Shown: positions 61,219-64,000 of the stretch, piece after piece
Layout: each line of letters starts with the position of its first letter
Position numbering within the stretch: the stretch's first letter is position 1
Source: Paramecium tetraurelia
Taxonomy: Eukaryota; Ciliophora; Oligohymenophorea; Peniculida; Parameciidae
Length of the DNA stretch: 64,000 nt
NCBI RefSeq assembly: GCF_000165425.1
Contig: NW_001799510.1
Coordinates: 467,459 to 531,458 of the forward strand
Reading direction: 5' to 3'
Program-made: the position numbers and the translations under genes
The notes under the pieces: model-generated
The model's database searches: none
What the model was told of the DNA's origin: nothing
What the model saw: the letters and a program-made list of their open reading frames with translations, nothing else

Positions 61219-62394
61219 ATGTATTATCCTTAGCCCTATTATCCTTAAGCATATCCATAATATAGGTATTAACCCTATGGTGTACGTCCATAAGTACCAT
61301 AGTAATGGAGACCACCTGTTTATAATGCTCCCCAATATCCATACCCTGGATTAAGAATACCCCCGCCAACATATCCATACAATCCTTACAATCCATACAC
61401 TTCATCAATCGTACCACCCACATACCAACCACAACCAATGTTAAGCTAAATCATGGCTTCGCCTTAACGATAATTCTAATCCCCAGATCGTTTGAAAGGA
61501 GCCTAGTCACCCAATAGGAACATGTTGATGTAATCTCAACAAGTCCCAAAATCGCCAGCTCCTTAGTTGCAATCCCCGAATAGATAATATCTGACATATG
61601 AATAAGTGCAAGAACGCATACGCAAGTAGTAACCTTAATCGCCCCAATATCATAAATAATGTTTATTGTATATCAACTACATTAGATACACCATAACCCA
61701 AGCCTAGTTAATAAAAACAACAACCAGAGGCATCTAAATAAAAATAATAGCCGACCTAACCACCCAAGAAGGAAGACGATTTGGATAAGAGATACTAAAA
61801 TGCTCTCAAAAGCACAGAAGAAATCATCAAAAAGTACAACATCGATGATTCTGGCAGCAAAGGTCGTTAAACTAATCAAGAAAATCAAGAAGCAGAAGCA
61901 GAGGATGGCGAAATTTAAGGTACACACATACTTATATATTTTTAGAGTTGGCATTGTAATATGAGGACGGATTCATTTATAGAGGATAAGGTTATCCTCC
62001 ATAGACTAGAAGTGGATTTGGTATCTTAACAGATTCAGATGGACAATAAATATATGCTGGATATTGGAAGGACAACTTATATGATGGATAAGGAAGATTG
62101 ACAAATCTTCAAACTGAAGAATTGACAGAACCAATTGATTGGAATAATATGACAACTATTGGCAATGGATGGGCATCTTATGAAGGTACATACACTAATA
62201 ATTCTATAGGAAACTTTTACCAAGGGAAAATGCATGGATAAGGAACACTAATCTTAACAAATAATGAATAATATTTTGGAGAATTTGAAGATGGGATGGT
62301 ACATGGTGATGGAGAATTCACAAATCTTGATGGATAAGTCATTAAAGGTAAATGGGATTAGGGATATTTAATTTAATTATCAGAATAAGAATGA
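61219..62394 (+). CDS. MORN-repeat protein with Pro/Tyr/Gln-rich N terminus
   Basis: A 374-residue protein; introns of 25 nt (near 61660-61684) and 26 nt (near 61919-61944); exon sum exactly 375 codons. It starts MYYPQPYYPQAYPQYRYQ; the first 150 residues are Pro/Tyr/Gln-rich repeats (PYNPYNPY, YQPQP), probably unfolded and adhesive. A Lys/Gln/Glu linker (KKEDDLDKRYQNALK) follows. The C-terminal 140 residues carry MORN repeats: FIYRGQGYPPQTRSGFGIL, YAGYWKDNLYDGQGRLTN, GNFYQGKMHGQGTLIL, YFGEFEDGMVHGDGEF. These bind membranes or microtubules in cilia and cortex. The exact partner is unknown. Confidence 0.88.
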
Positions 62395-62884
62395 AATCAT
62401 AAAAATATATTTTACAAATATTTAATTCATTTTATCAGAACTATATTTTTATGAAGATCTGAATTAGTATAACTATTATAACAATTTTGAACACTCATTG
62501 CATCATGTATTTAACATAAATTATTATATTTATTAAAGATTGAAATTGAATTCAAACTGATTAATTAGTTGTAGCAAGAAAGAAAGAAAACAATTAAGAT
62601 TGTTTATCAAAAGAAAACCAAGCCATATAATTAATATTAATAAAGTTTTAGATAAAAGCAACTTATTATTTTCTGGTTTGGCTTTATGAGATCAAGTTTT
62701 GAGTGTTAATAAAAATAATCAATAGAATAGAATAAAAGATTGAATAAAAAAATATATGTTATAAATTTCAATAAAAGTCTGATTACCTTTAATAACTTTT
62801 ATATTTAAAACTATTCTTTAAGTTATTCGATAAATAAGTTAAGTATAAACAAATTTTGAATGAGGATGTGCTATTTGAATAAAA
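62395..62884. other. Intergenic region
   Basis: About 490 bp of A+T-rich DNA without coding-like frames; nothing else recognised. Confidence 0.4.
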
Positions 62885-63043
62885 ATGAGTGAATAGAACA
62901 TTATTAATTCTTAAAAAACTGATTTCAAATCTAAATAATATAAATTAAAGAGCCATTCAAGAGACTTAAAAAGTTAGTTGAGAAGAATTTGCAGAGAAAT
63001 AACCCTCAGTATTCTTTAAACCAGAGATCAAAATGATTCGATG
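62885..63043 (+). CDS. Doubtful small open frame, 52 residues
   Basis: ATG 62885 to TGA 63041-63043 (MSEQNIINSQKTDFKSKQ, then KSHSRDLKSQLRRICRE). Basic and helical, with no domain. A 24-nt intron from 63040 could extend it but would make it overlap the 3' end of PCID2. Only weak support from composition. Confidence 0.3.
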
Positions 63044-63069
63044 TGAATGTTGAAAATATAATACAGATA

Positions 63070-64000
63070 TCAATTTTACCAATTAATTTCATTTGGTCTA
63101 TTTTTGAAAGGGTCTGGACTGAGAGTAATAGCATAAACATCTTTTACGTTATTCAAATATATTTGACCTTAAATTAGTTGTAAATATATTAGATTGGCTA
63201 TTATGCAACATACTTCAGAAATAGTAGGGTTGTTATTCTGAGGATGTGATATTCGAAATGCCTGATATACTATATAGTAACAAAAGTACCTTTTAAAATT
63301 GATTCAATAATATTTTATTGCTCTTTTAATTGATCAACCAAACTTTTCTGCATAAATTCCTATAGCAGAGCACTTTCAATTGATCCATCAAAATTAATAG
63401 ACTTCTCTTAATCCAAATTTATCTGTATTTATCTATAGCCTCTTATAAGCCTGCAATATTTCCTTATCTTACACTTGTGCATAATAAATCATATTCTTTA
63501 AATTATTCAATCAATTTCTTTTTTTGGATATCTTCCCAAAAACATATTAATAGGAATTAAATATTTTAAGACTTGTCGAGCACATGATATGCCTTTTTAT
63601 GTTCTTGGACATTCTTATAAAACTTGGGTTAAATGTTGTGATGCATCTACAAATTTAGAATGAAAGATAAGGATCCTACCCTTATAATAATGATAAGTAA
63701 CTTAATCTTATTTAGGTGAAGTAAAGAGAAGATTTTATTCTTTCTCTACTTTATCACAGTCAGCAGCCCTATCAAATTTGAAACCTTTAAAATAAATCTT
63801 CATTTATTAATTTGCATTCAATAATTTAAGCTTTTACATATTTTAAAGATTGATTTCTCTTCCCATTTCTTAAAATATTTGTAAGCTTTTGCTCTCAAGA
63901 GTCTCTTAAGCATGAGAAGCCCTTTTTACTGCTTCAGAATCTTTTGCTTTTTTTTTCATTATCTATACTATTTTGTATTAATTCGGTAACGACTTGCTTA
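63070..64000 (-). CDS. PCID2: PCID2 / Thp1-like PCI-domain protein, 5' truncated by window edge
   Basis: C-terminal portion of the PCI-domain family that includes PCID2 (TREX-2 mRNA export complex) and CSN12. The frame enters from beyond base 64000, probably through an intron at about 63969-63994. Diagnostic blocks are YHYYKGRILIFHSKFVDAS, RQVLKYLIPINMFLGRYP, YDLLCTSVRQGNIAGLQEAI, KVLCYRNLCRKVWLI and EVCCIIANLIYLQLIQGQIY, matching human LIYLLPVKMLLGHMP, EVTRAVSEGN, KIITYRNLFKKVYLL and EVQCILANLIYMGHVKGYI. The stop is TGA 63070-63072. One +1 shift is needed after GRYP, where a 7-T run (63519-63525 on the + strand) and an in-frame TGA occur. A 28-nt intron lies near 63265-63292. Confidence 0.85.

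Overview
The window is ciliate macronuclear DNA, almost certainly from Paramecium. It is about 75 to 80 percent A+T. Long protein-coding frames run through TAA and TAG (read as glutamine) and end only at TGA. Reading frames are joined by tiny GT..AG introns, mostly 20 to 30 nt. Genes lie on both strands, usually 50 to 500 bp apart, as in the compact Paramecium somatic genome. No telomeric repeat, mobile element, CRISPR array or bacterial-type operon was seen. Coordinates and intron positions come from hand translation in the ciliate code. For most spliced models the summed exon length is an exact multiple of three, which supports the model.

Left part (1-17651): the 3' part of a MON2 trafficking gene; a decayed stretch; a BAH-PHD chromatin reader; a divergent kinase-like protein; an FCP1/SCP-type phosphatase; a C9orf85-type zinc protein; a channel pseudogene; a Tim44-like protein; a lipid-anchor candidate; and a four-helix membrane protein.

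Middle (18049-38068): an A20/AN1 zinc-finger protein; a STE11-like pseudokinase; a SHIPPO-type axonemal protein; an ammonium-transporter homologue that lacks both pore histidines; a CXC/LIN54-type DNA-binding protein; an mL54-like mitochondrial ribosomal protein; a kinase fused to a beta-propeller-like region, next to a second propeller-like gene; coiled-coil, secreted and B-box proteins.

Right part (38994-64000): CFAP58; several coiled-coil or unknown genes; a WNK-type kinase; tRNA-Thr(AGT); a gene-poor stretch (47554-49936); unknown proteins; TTC1; a calcium-dependent protein kinase; LETM1; NME7; a MORN-repeat protein; and the 5'-truncated PCID2 gene at the right edge.

Themes: ciliary structure (CFAP58, NME7, SHIPPO and MORN proteins), calcium and phosphorylation signalling (CDPK, WNK, two kinase-like proteins without an intact catalytic core, a kinase-propeller protein), chromatin and RNA (BAH-PHD, CXC, PCID2, CTD-type phosphatase) and mitochondria (LETM1, Tim44-like, mL54-like). 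The most unusual observations are the His-to-Phe replacement of both pore histidines in the Amt protein, apparent +1 frameshifts inside three otherwise conserved genes (CXC, CFAP58, PCID2), and the catalytically dead kinase-like proteins.
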